Shown: positions 45,753-59,303 of the stretch, in pieces
Layout of the letters: every line of letters begins with the position of its first letter
Position numbering within the stretch: position 1 is the first letter of the stretch
NCBI RefSeq assembly: GCF_949152225.1
Contig: NZ_CASCJC010000001.1
Coordinates: 1,178,001 to 1,242,000 of the forward strand
DNA length: 64,000 nucleotides
Source: Ligilactobacillus sp900765635
GTDB lineage: Bacteria > Bacillota > Bacilli > Lactobacillales > Lactobacillaceae
Direction of reading: 5' to 3'
Position numbers and translations under genes: made by a program
The notes under the pieces: generated by a model
Databases searched by the model: none
Seen by the model: only the letters and a program-made list of their open reading frames with translations
Told to the model about the DNA's origin: nothing

Positions 45753-45826
45753 TGGACCTTGTAGGACTCGAACCTACGACCGGACGGTTATGAGCCGTCT
45801 GCTCTAACCAACTGAGCTAAAGGTCC
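45753..45826 (-). tRNA. tRNA-Ile2 (CAT, probably lysidine-modified)
   Basis: 74 nt with anticodon CAT. The GGACCTT/AAGGTCC acceptor and the position after the elongator Met tRNA match the CAT-anticodon isoleucine tRNA of the Bacillus rRNA-linked cluster. An automated tool may label it Met. The call depends on remembered family sequence and gene order. Confidence 0.8.
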
Positions 45827-45845
45827 AAGTACAGCTTTGTACTAA

Positions 45846-45919
45846 TCGCGGCGAAGGGGATCGAACCCCCGACCTCCCGGGTATGAACCGGACGCTCTAG
45901 CCAGCTGAGCTACACCGCG
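45846..45919 (-). tRNA. tRNA-Met, elongator (CAT)
   Basis: 74 nt. The acceptor CGCGGTG pairs with CGCCGCG; anticodon CAT in GGTTCATACC. It has the body of an elongator Met tRNA and follows Pro in gene order as in Bacillus. Confidence 0.88.
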
Positions 45920-45946
45920 AAAACAGGATCTTTTATCATATCCCTA

Positions 45947-46020
45947 TCGGGAAGACAGGATTCGAACCTGCGACCCCCTGGTCCCAAACCAGGTGCTCTA
46001 CCAAGCTGAGCTACTTCCCG
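45947..46020 (-). tRNA. tRNA-Pro (TGG)
   Basis: 74 nt. The acceptor CGGGAAG pairs with CTTCCCG; anticodon TGG in GTTTGGGAC. Confidence 0.95.
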
Positions 46021-46028
46021 ATAAAAAA

Positions 46029-46102
46029 TGCACCCAGCAGGAGTCGAACCTGCAACCTCCTGATTCGTAGTCAGACACTCTATCCAGTTGCGCTATGGGT
46101 GC
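46029..46102 (-). tRNA. tRNA-Arg (ACG)
   Basis: 74 nt. The acceptor GCACCCA pairs with TGGGTGC; anticodon ACG in GACTACGAATC, normally edited to ICG. Confidence 0.95.
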
Positions 46103-46122
46103 ATATTAAATTAAAATCAAAA

Positions 46123-46208
46123 TGCCGAGGACCGGAATCGAACCGGTACGGTGATCACTCACCGCAGGATTTTAAGTCCTGTGCGTCTGCCAGTTCCGCC
46201 ACCCCGGC
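46123..46208 (-). tRNA. tRNA-Leu (TAA)
   Basis: 86 nt, class II. Anticodon TAA in GACTTAAAATC; the acceptor starts GCCGGGG. Confidence 0.95.
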
Positions 46209-46218
46209 ATAATGATAA

Positions 46219-46290
46219 AGCGGAAGACGGGATTCGAACCCGCGACCCCCACCTTGGCAAGGTGATGTTCTACCACTGAACTACTTCCGC
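46219..46290 (-). tRNA. tRNA-Gly (GCC)
   Basis: 72 nt. The acceptor GCGGAAG pairs with CTTCCGC; anticodon GCC in CCTTGCCAAG. Confidence 0.95.
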
Positions 46291-46293
46291 ATA

Positions 46294-46366
46294 TGCCGGC
46301 TAGACGACTCGAACGCCCGACCCTCTGATTACAAATCAGATGCTCTACCAACTGAGCTAAGCCGGC
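46294..46366 (-). tRNA. tRNA-Thr (TGT)
   Basis: 73 nt. The acceptor GCCGGCT pairs with AGCCGGC; anticodon TGT in GATTTGTAATC. A 74-bp AT-rich spacer separates it from tRNA-Lys. Confidence 0.95.
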
Positions 46367-46440
46367 AACATTAGCGACAACATTTCATATTCTATCAAAT
46401 CAACTTCATGGTGTCAATAGTTTTTATTTATTTTTTTAAA

Positions 46441-46513
46441 TGAGTCGTGACAGGCTCGAACTGTCGACCCTCTGATTAAAAGTCAGATGCTCTACCGACT
46501 GAGCTAACGACTC
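46441..46513 (-). tRNA. tRNA-Lys (TTT)
   Basis: 73 nt. The acceptor GAGTCGT pairs with ACGACTC; anticodon TTT in GACTTTTAATC. Confidence 0.95.
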
Positions 46514-46516
46514 ATA

Positions 46517-46589
46517 TGGAGGATACAGGGCTCGAACCTGTGACCCTCTGCTTGTAAGGCAGACGCTCTCCCAACTGAGCTAATCCTCC
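46517..46589 (-). tRNA. tRNA-Val (TAC)
   Basis: 73 nt. The acceptor GGAGGAT pairs with ATCCTCC; anticodon TAC in CCTTACAAG. It is the first tRNA after 5S rRNA. Confidence 0.95.
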
Positions 46590-46594
46590 ATTTA

Positions 46595-46712
<118 letters not shown>

Positions 46713-46785
46713 TATTTAAATGTTGAAAGAAATTTGTTCTCTCAAAACTAGATTCAAACACTTCAGAGAAAACTGCGTTTTGACT

Positions 46786-49701
<2,916 letters not shown>

Positions 49702-49853
49702 TCATCGTTTATCTTTGATAAACGGGTTATGAGTTTTGCGATTAAGAACTTAATTCTCTCTTTAACTCTTTAAAACGCGGTGTTTCTCGGTTTAATAAAA
49801 GAAATGTTTGATATCTAGTTTTCAAAGAACAAATTAACTGGTGTTTCCACCAA

Positions 49854-49926
49854 TGGAGCTTAACGGGATCGAACCGTTGACCTCCTGCGTGCAAAGCAGG
49901 CGCTCTCCCAGCTGAGCTAAAGCCCC
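49854..49926 (-). tRNA. tRNA-Ala (TGC) in the 16S-23S spacer
   Basis: 73 nt. Anticodon TGC in CTTTGCACG; the acceptor GGGGCTT pairs with AAGCTCC. It is the only tRNA in the spacer; the usual partner tRNA-Ile (GAT) is in the distal cluster instead. Confidence 0.95.
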
Positions 49927-49986
49927 GTTTTAAGAGTAAATCTCTCAAAACTAAACAAAGTTTAGATAACCGTGTAGGTTTCCGTA

Positions 49987-51560
<1,574 letters not shown>

Positions 51561-51704
51561 GTTTGTGACTCATTAATTTTTACTAGCGAATTGACTTCGC
51601 AAATGTTATTTGACTTGCTTATTGCAAGCACCCTACACATTTGGTTTGTCTAAACTTTGTTCAGTTTTCAAAGATCTACTCAAGTTGTATTTAACAACTT
51701 TTAT

Positions 51705-51733
51705 ATTATATCAAATATCTCATTTATTGTCAA
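51705..51733 (-). promoter_or_regulatory. rRNA operon promoter, proximal (perfect consensus)
   Basis: On the minus strand TTGACA (51733-51728) and TATAAT (51710-51705) with a 17-bp spacer. It lies about 145 bp upstream of 16S, within the 435-bp gene-free stretch 51561-51995. Confidence 0.88.
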
Positions 51734-51778
51734 ATACTTTTTGTATTTGTTTGAGATTTTTACCATGATATCTGTTAC

Positions 51779-51808
51779 ATTATAGCATTTTAATTGTTTG
51801 TTTGTCAA
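51779..51808 (-). promoter_or_regulatory. rRNA operon promoter, middle
   Basis: TTGACA (51808-51803) and TATAAT (51784-51779) on the minus strand with an 18-bp spacer. Confidence 0.8.
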
Positions 51809-51869
51809 GAACTTTCTTGCACTCACCTAAAAATCAATAAGTGATATATGCGAATTTGACAACTATTAA

Positions 51870-51898
51870 ATTCTAACAAATCACCATATCTATGTCAA
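51870..51898 (-). promoter_or_regulatory. rRNA operon promoter, distal
   Basis: TTGACA (51898-51893) and TAGAAT (51875-51870) on the minus strand with a 17-bp spacer. AT-rich sequence upstream could act as an UP element. Confidence 0.7.
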
Positions 51899-51995
51899 CA
51901 ATTTTTTTATTTATTTTTAAGCTTTGATAAATATATCGCAACAACAAAAAACATATTATCAACTTTTCTAAACATAGTCAACACTTTTTTAATAT

Positions 51996-52385
51996 TTATT
52001 TCGAATTTCCAATATCTTGTAATGTTTCATTAATCCATGATGCCAAATGCAAAGAAATTGGTTTGAACCCTTCTTGTACATGTCGATTTGTCCAGTATTT
52101 CTTATGTTGATATTGTGGACGAATTTTTTCTTTCTCACTTGTAAAGCTATGTGCTAGACAACGAATTGATAAAGATATTTTTTGGCTATATTCATCTATA
52201 TCGATAACCATTACTTTAACTTTTTGACCGACTGCAAGGTACTTATGAATATCATCAACATAACCATGATGACATTCTGAAATATGAATTAGACCTTGTG
52301 TTTGAGAATCCAAAGCTACAAACGCTCCATATGGTTGTACCCCAGTTACTTCCCCTTCAATTATCATTCCGATTTTGTATTCCAT
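51996..52385 (-). CDS. cvfD: S1-domain RNA-binding protein (CvfD/YugI-like)
   Basis: 129 residues. An N-terminal S1 domain covers about 1-75 (GMIIEGEVTGVQPYGAFVAL, then GLIHISE and KVKVMVIDID). A short charged C-terminal tail follows. This layout matches the CvfD/YugI (general stress protein 13) group, linked to ribosomes or post-transcriptional control in related bacteria. The ATG follows TTAGGAGG. It lies upstream of the rRNA operon on the same strand. Confidence 0.85.
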   Translation of the reverse strand: MEYKIGMIIEGEVTGVQPYGAFVALDSQTQGLIHISECHHGYVDDIHKYLAVGQKVKVMVIDIDEYSQKISLSIRCLAHSFTSEKEKIRPQYQHKKYWTNRHVQEGFKPISLHLASWINETLQDIGNSK

Positions 52386-52494
52386 CTGCTAACCTCCTAA
52401 AAAAGCCTCACACACCTTAGACAATACCAAAAACGCTATTTATTGTCTAGCATTACTGTTGGTTTTATCTAATTTGTCTGAGACCTTTTATTTA

Positions 52495-53076
52495 TTATTT
52501 AACTTCAATTGTTTCAATTACAACATCTTCAACTGGACGATCGTTCATTCCTTTTTTAGTTGCTGCAATCTTATCAACAATATCCATACCTTCAATAACT
52601 TGACCAAATACCGTATGTCTATGATCAAGCCATGGTGTTCCGCCTTGTTTATAAGCTTCGATAATTTCAACAGGATATCCTGCTGCTTGCATTTGACCTA
52701 ACATTTCTGGTGCAACATTTTGATTTTGAACAATAAAAAATTGACTTCCATTAGTATTAGGACCTGCATTAGCCATTGAAAGAGCACCGCGAATATTGAA
52801 AACTTCATTTGAAAATTCATCTTCAAACGCATCTCCCCAAATACTTTGACCACCCATACCAGTACCTGTAGGATCTCCGCCTTGAATCATAAAGTCAGAA
52901 ATTACACGATGAAAAATTACTCCATCATAATATCCTTTTTGAGCTAAACCTACAAAATTTTCAACTGTTTTAGGTGCTTGTTGTTCAAATAATTGAATAT
53001 TGATATCACCAAAGTTTGTTTTAATTGTAACCTTAGGCCCTGCAACGTTTGCCAAGTCTAATTGTGGATAAGACAT
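52495..53076 (-). CDS. Peptidyl-prolyl cis-trans isomerase, cyclophilin type
   Basis: 193 residues without a signal peptide, so cytoplasmic. It has the cyclophilin core FHRVISDFMIQGGDPTGTG, GALSMANAGPNTNGSQFFI and HTVFGQVIEGMDIV. A roughly 20-residue insertion (EMLGQMQAAGYPVEIIEAYKQ) before the HTVFG strand is common in the lactic acid bacterial form. It assists protein folding. The ATG follows AAGGAGG. Divergent from the reductase gene. Confidence 0.95.
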   Translation of the reverse strand: MSYPQLDLANVAGPKVTIKTNFGDINIQLFEQQAPKTVENFVGLAQKGYYDGVIFHRVISDFMIQGGDPTGTGMGGQSIWGDAFEDEFSNEVFNIRGALSMANAGPNTNGSQFFIVQNQNVAPEMLGQMQAAGYPVEIIEAYKQGGTPWLDHRHTVFGQVIEGMDIVDKIAATKKGMNDRPVEDVVIETIEVK

Positions 53077-53146
53077 AGTAGTTCCTCCTTAGTTAATCTA
53101 ACTTATATCCTATAATACAAGAAATTCTAAACTTTTACCAATTTAT

Positions 53147-53175
53147 TTTACAAAGATTTTGTGCTAGTGTATTTT
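53147..53175 (+). promoter_or_regulatory. Probable promoter of the ferredoxin-NADP reductase gene
   Basis: TTTACA at 53147 and TATTTT at 53170 with a 17-bp spacer, about 40 bp upstream of the start. Confidence 0.45.
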
Positions 53176-53213
53176 AAAGTAATAGGTATTTTTTAGAGAA
53201 AGGAATTTAATTC

Positions 53214-54233
53214 ATGTCAGATTTCAAAAACTACTATGATATTACCATTATCGGTGGTGGCCCTGCAGGAATGTTTGCTGCCACATATGCCCGTATGCGC
53301 TTGGCTAAAACACAAATAATTGAAAGTTTAGAACAACTAGGCGGTCAAGTTAGTACCCTTTTCCCAACCAAAAAGATTTATGATGTTCCTGGATTTGCCT
53401 GCATTAATGGTGAAGAATTAATTGCACACCTAAAAAAACAAACACTTAGTTTTAAACCAGATATCTTTTTGGGAGAAACGGTCTTGAACTTTAGCAAAAC
53501 AAAAGATGGTTTTGAAATCACGACTAACAAAAGAAAAACTTATAGTCGCTCAATCATCATTGCAGCTGGTGTTGGGGCTTTTGAACCACGTCGTTTAGCT
53601 TTACCTAACGCTTTAGAATTTGAAGGTAAAAATTTGCATTACTTTGTTAATAATCCACAAGATTTTGCTGGCAAAGATATCGCTATTGCTGGTGGTGGTG
53701 ATTCTGCAGTCGATTGGGCTTTAGAGCTTTCTAAAAAATCCAATAGTATTCACCTGATTCATCGGCGAGATAAGTTTCGAGCACTTGAAAGTAGTATCGC
53801 AAAACTTCAAAAAACAGATACTATTTTTGAAACACCTCACCAAATCGAAGCACTTGCTTGTGCTCCACAAGATCGCTTACAAATCACATTAAAAAAAATC
53901 AAAACAGACGAAATCAAAAAAATTACAGTCGATCATTTATTAGTGAACTACGGTTTTGTTTCAGATAATAAACTAATTGAATCTTGGCAATTAGATATGG
54001 ATCGACGCTGTATTGCTGTCAACGAAAAAATGGAAACTTCAATTCCTGGTATTTATGCTATTGGAGATATTGCTTCTCGTATTGGAAAAATAAACTTAAT
54101 CGCTACAGGTTTAGGCGAAGCTCCTAGCGCTGTTAACAACGCTTTACTTTATGTCTATCCTGAAAAGCGTCAACCAGCTCATAGCACGCAGTTAATCAAA
54201 GAATTCGAAAAAAGTCAGGCTAAAAAAGATTAA
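53214..54233 (+). CDS. Ferredoxin--NADP(+) reductase, thioredoxin-reductase-like (YumC type)
   Basis: 339 residues. The FAD-binding GGGPAGMFAATYA (about 13-25) and NADP-binding GGGDSAVDWA (about 160) motifs are present, with the C-terminal YAIGDIASR. The CxxC redox pair of true thioredoxin reductases is absent, which places it in the YumC/FNR type 2 group that moves electrons between NADPH and ferredoxin or flavodoxin. The ATG follows GAAAGGAA. Confidence 0.9.
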   Translation: MSDFKNYYDITIIGGGPAGMFAATYARMRLAKTQIIESLEQLGGQVSTLFPTKKIYDVPGFACINGEELIAHLKKQTLSFKPDIFLGETVLNFSKTKDGFEITTNKRKTYSRSIIIAAGVGAFEPRRLALPNALEFEGKNLHYFVNNPQDFAGKDIAIAGGGDSAVDWALELSKKSNSIHLIHRRDKFRALESSIAKLQKTDTIFETPHQIEALACAPQDRLQITLKKIKTDEIKKITVDHLLVNYGFVSDNKLIESWQLDMDRRCIAVNEKMETSIPGIYAIGDIASRIGKINLIATGLGEAPSAVNNALLYVYPEKRQPAHSTQLIKEFEKSQAKKD

Positions 54234-54280
54234 GAATTGATGTATAATAGAGATATTCATTCATAAAAGGAGAAATCATC

Positions 54281-54934
54281 TTGGAAGTCATTAAATTTTT
54301 AATCGACTTTGTTTTGCACATTGATGCTCACTTAGTCACACTTGTAAACACTTTTGGTAACTGGACTTACTTGATTTTATTTTTAATCATCTTTATCGAA
54401 ACTGGTGCTGTCATCATGCCTTTTTTACCTGGGGATTCATTACTTTTTGCTGCATGTGCGATGGCTGCCAATCCAGATTATCACTTAAACATTTGGCTAT
54501 TTGTCGTTTTATTTTGGATTGCCCCTGTCTTGGGAGATTCTTTAAACTTCATGATTGGGCATAAAGTTGGTAAATCTTTAACCAAGAATTCATTTTTTGG
54601 TCGCTTTATTAAAGAAGAACATTTAACCCAGACAGAAGAATTTTTCGAAAAACACGGTGGTATGTCAATTACTTTAGCACGTTTCATGCCTATCATTCGT
54701 ACCTTTGCACCATTTGTTGCTGGTGGAAGCGGGCTTGCTTATAGCAACTTTATTCGCCACAACCTCATTGGTGCAACAGCTTGGGTAGCAATCTGTTGTA
54801 GTGCTGGTTATTTCTTTGGTAACTTTACCGTCGTCAAAGAACACTTTTCGATGATCATCTTAGGCATCATCGTTGTTTCATTAATTCCGGCTATCGTGGG
54901 AGCTTTAAAAACAAAATTCCAAAAGAAATCCTAA
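54281..54934 (+). CDS. DedA/SNARE-associated family membrane protein
   Basis: 217 residues with about five to six membrane or re-entrant segments. The family signatures FIETGAVIMPFLPGDSLLF and ARFMPIIRTFAPFVAGGSG are present, including the conserved acidic and arginine residues. DedA proteins are implicated in lipid-carrier recycling and membrane homeostasis. The start is TTG at 54281 with AAAGGAG upstream. Confidence 0.92.
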   Translation: MEVIKFLIDFVLHIDAHLVTLVNTFGNWTYLILFLIIFIETGAVIMPFLPGDSLLFAACAMAANPDYHLNIWLFVVLFWIAPVLGDSLNFMIGHKVGKSLTKNSFFGRFIKEEHLTQTEEFFEKHGGMSITLARFMPIIRTFAPFVAGGSGLAYSNFIRHNLIGATAWVAICCSAGYFFGNFTVVKEHFSMIILGIIVVSLIPAIVGALKTKFQKKS

Positions 54935-54966
54935 AAAATAGAGCTGAGAAAAAACTCAGCTTCAAT

Positions 54967-55010
54967 AAAAAAAAGGCTCACGTCAAAAAATTTGGCGTGA
55001 GCCTTTTTTA
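54967..55010 (+). terminator. Rho-independent terminator downstream of the DedA gene
   Basis: AAAAAAGGCTCACG pairs with CGTGAGCCTTTTTT across a short loop. A smaller hairpin (GCTGAG...CTCAGC) lies at about 54943-54961 just upstream. Confidence 0.92.
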
Positions 55011-55066
55011 TGGCTAATCTCTTGCTAATATTAAGTTGAACAAAACCAATAAAGGAGAAGTTAACC

Positions 55067-56772
55067 ATGTACAAAAATTATAACACATCTGAACTAAAAT
55101 TAGATATTACTTATTCATTAAAATTACCATCTGACCATATTGCAGTTTTAATCAGCCACTTCGTGGACTCAATTTCACTTAATATTCTTTCAGAAGAGAC
55201 TTCACATACCGGTTGGCCTGCTTTTCATCCGGCTATGCTACTAAAAATGACGCTTTTTGCTTACCATGAAGCTGTTTTTTCTGGTAGAAAAATTGCTAAA
55301 TTAAATCAGTATTACCTTCCTATGATGTGGTTAAGTGGTAATACTCCCATTAGCTATAAAACTATTAATAATTTTCGTTCTAGTGATCACGCTAAAAAGA
55401 TTATTCAAAAAGCTTTTGTCCTATTTACCCTACTTTTATTTCAAAATGATATGTTAGATAGCGATGATGCTTTATTTATTGATGGTACTAAATTAGAAAC
55501 TGACGCTAATCGTTACAGTTTCACTTGGAAAAACGCCGTAACTAAATTTGAAAAATCACTCGATGAAAAAGTCGCTAATACTTATGATCAATTAATTCAA
55601 CATCAAGTTGATATCGCTATTTCAAAGGATATGTTAGGTTCTAGTGGTGCAATAAAAGAACTTATCAAAGAAACTGATATTAAACTAGTTGAGTTGGAAA
55701 AAGAAATTGAAGCCAAACCTAAGGTTAAAAAGGCGTTCAAAAAACAAACGTGTTCGTCGCAAATTAAAGAGTATCAAACGTAAATTGAAAGAAGATTTTC
55801 TTCCTAGAAAAGTGAAGTATGAACGTGATAGGGAAATTTTCAAAGATCGCAATAGTTTCTCGAAAACAGATACTGACGCTACTTTTATACGCTTAAAAGA
55901 AGACCACATGCAAAATGGTCAATTAAAACCTGCTTATAATTTACAAATTGCGACCAGTGGTCGCTTTGTTTTACACTATGATATCTTCCCTAAGCCAACG
56001 GATATACGGACGTTGGTACCTTTTTTGAAATCTTTTTCTAATTTGGATTTATTTAAATACATTGTTGCGGATGCAGGCTATGGCAGTGAAATTAATTATC
56101 AAGCAGTTATTGACAAGTTTGAAAAGATTCCATTAATTCCTTACGGAACGTATCAAAAAGAACAGAGTCGTAAATACCAAAGAGATCCACAAAATATTAA
56201 CAATTGGACATATTACGATAAAGATGATTATTATACAGACCCTGATGGAGTCGTATTTAAGTTCCAAAGATATAGTTCTCGTGTGGATAATATGGGGTTA
56301 AACGAGATTTTAAAGTCTACGTAGCTGATAAATTTCAAGCGACAAAGAAATTAGAACAATTAGCGAAAACTCAAAAGGGCCAACAACGGACTAAATCAAT
56401 AAACTTAAACTGGGAATATTTAAAACATAAAGCTAAAGAAAACCTTTCTAGCGAAAAAGGTTCAACTATCTACCAAGAAGATGAACAGATGTTGAAACAA
56501 TTTTCGGAGATATGAAGGGGAATTTTGGCGTGCGCCGAGTTCATGTTAGAGGTGAAAAAGCAGTTCGAAATGAATTAGGATTGTTGTTTCTGGCGATTAA
56601 CATATCAAAATTATGGCATTTATTCCAAAAAAGAGGGATAAAATCCCTAAAAAAACGAACCAAAAATAGACATAATAGAAAAATAGCTGATCAAACTTCA
56701 TTTTTAGAAATTCAATCAGCTATTTTTATGTCCAGACTGGTTCTTTTTTCCCAGCCCCTTTCTCTTTTTTAG
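55067..56772 (+). pseudogene. IS1182-family transposase with at least three frameshifts
   Basis: The N-terminal part (55067-about 55745) has the family DUF772-like start and IDGTKLETDANRYSF. It shifts frame near the A6 run at 55740, continues with the DDE-type region VADAGYGSE (ending at 56324), shifts again near 56297 (expected FKRDFKVYVADKF) and once more near 56490, then ends with VETIFGDMKGNFG-type and NELGLLFLAINISKLW sequence at 56772. The ATG follows AAAGGAG. It is dead as it stands. Confidence 0.9.
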
Positions 56773-56792
56773 AAAGACTTATGTCACAATAT

Positions 56793-57215
56793 CTAGTGAC
56801 TTTCATTCCAAATCATATGATACTGATTTTGTTTCACATCTGCTATATATTGCTTATCTAATATCACAAATCCTTGTTTTTGATAAAAAGATACTGCTTG
56901 TTGATTAGAACAATAAACATCCAAATAAAGGCGCTTATTTCTTTGTTTAGCATAAGTAAGGAGTTTTTTGCCAATTCCTTGATATTTTTGTCTTACAAAC
57001 AAACCCGCAATATACTCAGTTTGCAAACCAATAAAGCCTAAAATCTTTCCAGCATAAACATACACGTAAATCTGGGCTTGAGGTATCAAATCCGCTACCA
57101 AAGCATAATTTTTATACCAATAATCTTTAGCGATAAAAGCATGAGCTTCGATATTTTGTTCCAACCAAATCCCCATAATTTCTTCAAGATCATCTAAAAC
57201 AAATTCACGAATCAT
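56793..57215 (-). CDS. GNAT-family acetyltransferase coupled to the 664-residue protein
   Basis: 140 residues, one GNAT domain with the acetyl-CoA loop VRQKYQGIGKKLLTYA near residues 73-88 and a C-terminal VSFYQKQGFVI. Its ATG overlaps the upstream TGA by 4 bp (ATGA), so translation is coupled to the 664-residue protein. This suggests the two act together, perhaps with the GNAT modifying a partner or product, but no function is known. A downstream decayed IS follows within 21 bp. Confidence 0.88.
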   Translation of the reverse strand: MIREFVLDDLEEIMGIWLEQNIEAHAFIAKDYWYKNYALVADLIPQAQIYVYVYAGKILGFIGLQTEYIAGLFVRQKYQGIGKKLLTYAKQRNKRLYLDVYCSNQQAVSFYQKQGFVILDKQYIADVKQNQYHMIWNESH

Positions 57216-59206
57216 TTTAGTTCCTTCCTTTTTTGAATGAAATACTCACATAAATATTTAAATGGAAACGGAATAACAGTCAACATTCCAAAACGTACAA
57301 ATTCCATACCTGTAAAATTAAATAATTTTTCAACCAACAAAGGTCCATTATTAATTGCAGTAATTTCACGAATGATATTGGCTTGAGTTACTCTTGTTCT
57401 CAAACCACCACCTACTACCCCTATACAATAATAACCTTTAGTCATGCTTACTTGAATATATTCTATATCGATCAATTCCTTATTTTTGGTAGTACGACCA
57501 ATTTGATCACGTAAATATGGATACAAATATTTTTCTGTTTGTTCATAAAAAACTTTACTTAAAATTTGACGAACCTCTGCTTTATTAAAAATACGAACTA
57601 ATTCTTTAATTGTGTATTCTTGATTATAATCAATTTCTTGAATATTAGCTAAAATTTCTTGTCGAATATTATCATCACTGGCTAAATCCAAACACCGCTT
57701 AAAAAAGTTATTTAACCAAGTAGAATTGATTTCATTTGACATTACTGCTTCATCAAACAGCTTACCTAAGGCATTAAAATCTGGTAAAGCTTGTAAACCG
57801 ACATCTTTGATTAAATTAATGTTTCCTAAGTCATCTTTAAAAGCACATAAAACTTCAGGGTTCAAAAATTCAGCATATACTTTAGTACCCAATAATCTAG
57901 CACAATCAGATGTAATTTCAAAAGTCCCATCCGGATGAATAATCATAGCATAATGCTTTCTTTCAGCTTGTAACATAAACCACCAATCATCTTTAAAACC
58001 AAAAGATTGCCAATCAATCAACGTTAACCGATTATTATTAAGATCTTCTTTAACAATCATATCCTTTAATAAGGTCTCTATTGTTGCTTTAGCACTAACA
58101 TCAAAATCTGCTTGCGTTAATGGGTGCACCCCTTGGCTTGCGAATTTAATCTCATATCCTTCTGAATCAGGATGGTAAACTTCACGATTATGCACATAAC
58201 GTAAGTTTAAGCGTTTATTAGAAGTCTTTTTAGCTAGTATACAATCAACACTTGGATACAAACGTTGTAAAGCTTTCATTAACTCTTGCAAATAAGTTTG
58301 CGAATCAGAATTCTGTACTAAATCAAGTAAAGCCACGCCTTTTTCGAGTACTTTTCTAGCTAGTGCATCCTTCCAAGTCGTAATCTCATATAATTGATAG
58401 TGCAACGGATTTAAGTTTTGATAAGACTTAAATGATAGCTTAAAATATTGATTAAATTCTTTGTCAATCAATAAAAATAAATTATACAATATTCCCATTT
58501 TAGTTTTTTCAAAAGTTTGTTGACTTGCAATATCTAAAAAAGCTATCTTCCCTTGCTTTCCTTTTATCGCTTTTTGAATCAAGTTTGTCGTACGTCCTTG
58601 ATTACTTTGTTTTACTCGACATAAATGTCGTTGCTTTGTCCATTCATATTGCGGGTAGTCCGTAAGAGCATGCTTTGTAAAAACCATTTTATTTTTATAC
58701 CGTAATGTCGTAAACTTGCAAGCATCTAAATGTAAATACATCTGTGTATCAACGCTAATCTGCAAACAATCTAAACTAACATTATTTTTAATGATCCAAC
58801 TGGGATGATAAACAAATATTTTCCCTGAAAGATTATTATAAATATAGGGTTGCGTAATTTTTTGAGATAGCGTACTTAAAAATAGTTGTATTAAAATATT
58901 TTTTTCTATCTCTTGAGCTTGTTTTTGTGTGATAGATATATTCAGGGGACCTACAAAAAGTTGCGTGTTTTTCACCAGTTCTTGACACGTCACCTGCGCT
59001 TTTTTGGTCATAATTACCCATTGAATAGGTGTTGCAAAGACAAGCGCGTTTATCTTTTCCAAGTCATTAAAATCTAAAAACTCAGCATTCATTGCTATTT
59101 TAGATTGTTCTGTACTCCCTATATAAAAATCATAATCTTGATTAATCTTAGCATAATTAAACTTAGCAAGTAGTTCGTTTGTCATAATTTTCTTTGTTTG
59201 CTTCAT
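57212..59206 (-). CDS. Large unrecognised protein (about 664 residues)
   Basis: It begins MKQTKKIMTNELLAKFNYAK at the ATG at 59206; a TTG at 59236 and an ATG at 59185 are alternatives. I recognise no family. There is no signal peptide and no clear membrane helix. Notable segments are LRYVHNREVYHPDSEGY near 340, NNRLTLIDWQSFGFKDDWWF near 395 and a glycine-rich stretch GYYCIGVVGGGLRTRVTQANIIREI near 595, then PFPFKYLCEYF at the end. A distant relation to a nuclease-type or PIWI-like fold is conceivable but not shown. It is coupled to a GNAT gene and lies in an IS-bounded island. Confidence 0.8.
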   Translation of the reverse strand: MKQTKKIMTNELLAKFNYAKINQDYDFYIGSTEQSKIAMNAEFLDFNDLEKINALVFATPIQWVIMTKKAQVTCQELVKNTQLFVGPLNISITQKQAQEIEKNILIQLFLSTLSQKITQPYIYNNLSGKIFVYHPSWIIKNNVSLDCLQISVDTQMYLHLDACKFTTLRYKNKMVFTKHALTDYPQYEWTKQRHLCRVKQSNQGRTTNLIQKAIKGKQGKIAFLDIASQQTFEKTKMGILYNLFLLIDKEFNQYFKLSFKSYQNLNPLHYQLYEITTWKDALARKVLEKGVALLDLVQNSDSQTYLQELMKALQRLYPSVDCILAKKTSNKRLNLRYVHNREVYHPDSEGYEIKFASQGVHPLTQADFDVSAKATIETLLKDMIVKEDLNNNRLTLIDWQSFGFKDDWWFMLQAERKHYAMIIHPDGTFEITSDCARLLGTKVYAEFLNPEVLCAFKDDLGNINLIKDVGLQALPDFNALGKLFDEAVMSNEINSTWLNNFFKRCLDLASDDNIRQEILANIQEIDYNQEYTIKELVRIFNKAEVRQILSKVFYEQTEKYLYPYLRDQIGRTTKNKELIDIEYIQVSMTKGYYCIGVVGGGLRTRVTQANIIREITAINNGPLLVEKLFNFTGMEFVRFGMLTVIPFPFKYLCEYFIQKRKELK

Positions 59207-59303
59207 AATCTTTTCACCACTTCTTTTTGTACCCAATTGAATCTATAAAAACACATTTCTAAATAATTTTTTATATTTAATCGTTGAATTATCTGATGAT
59301 TAA

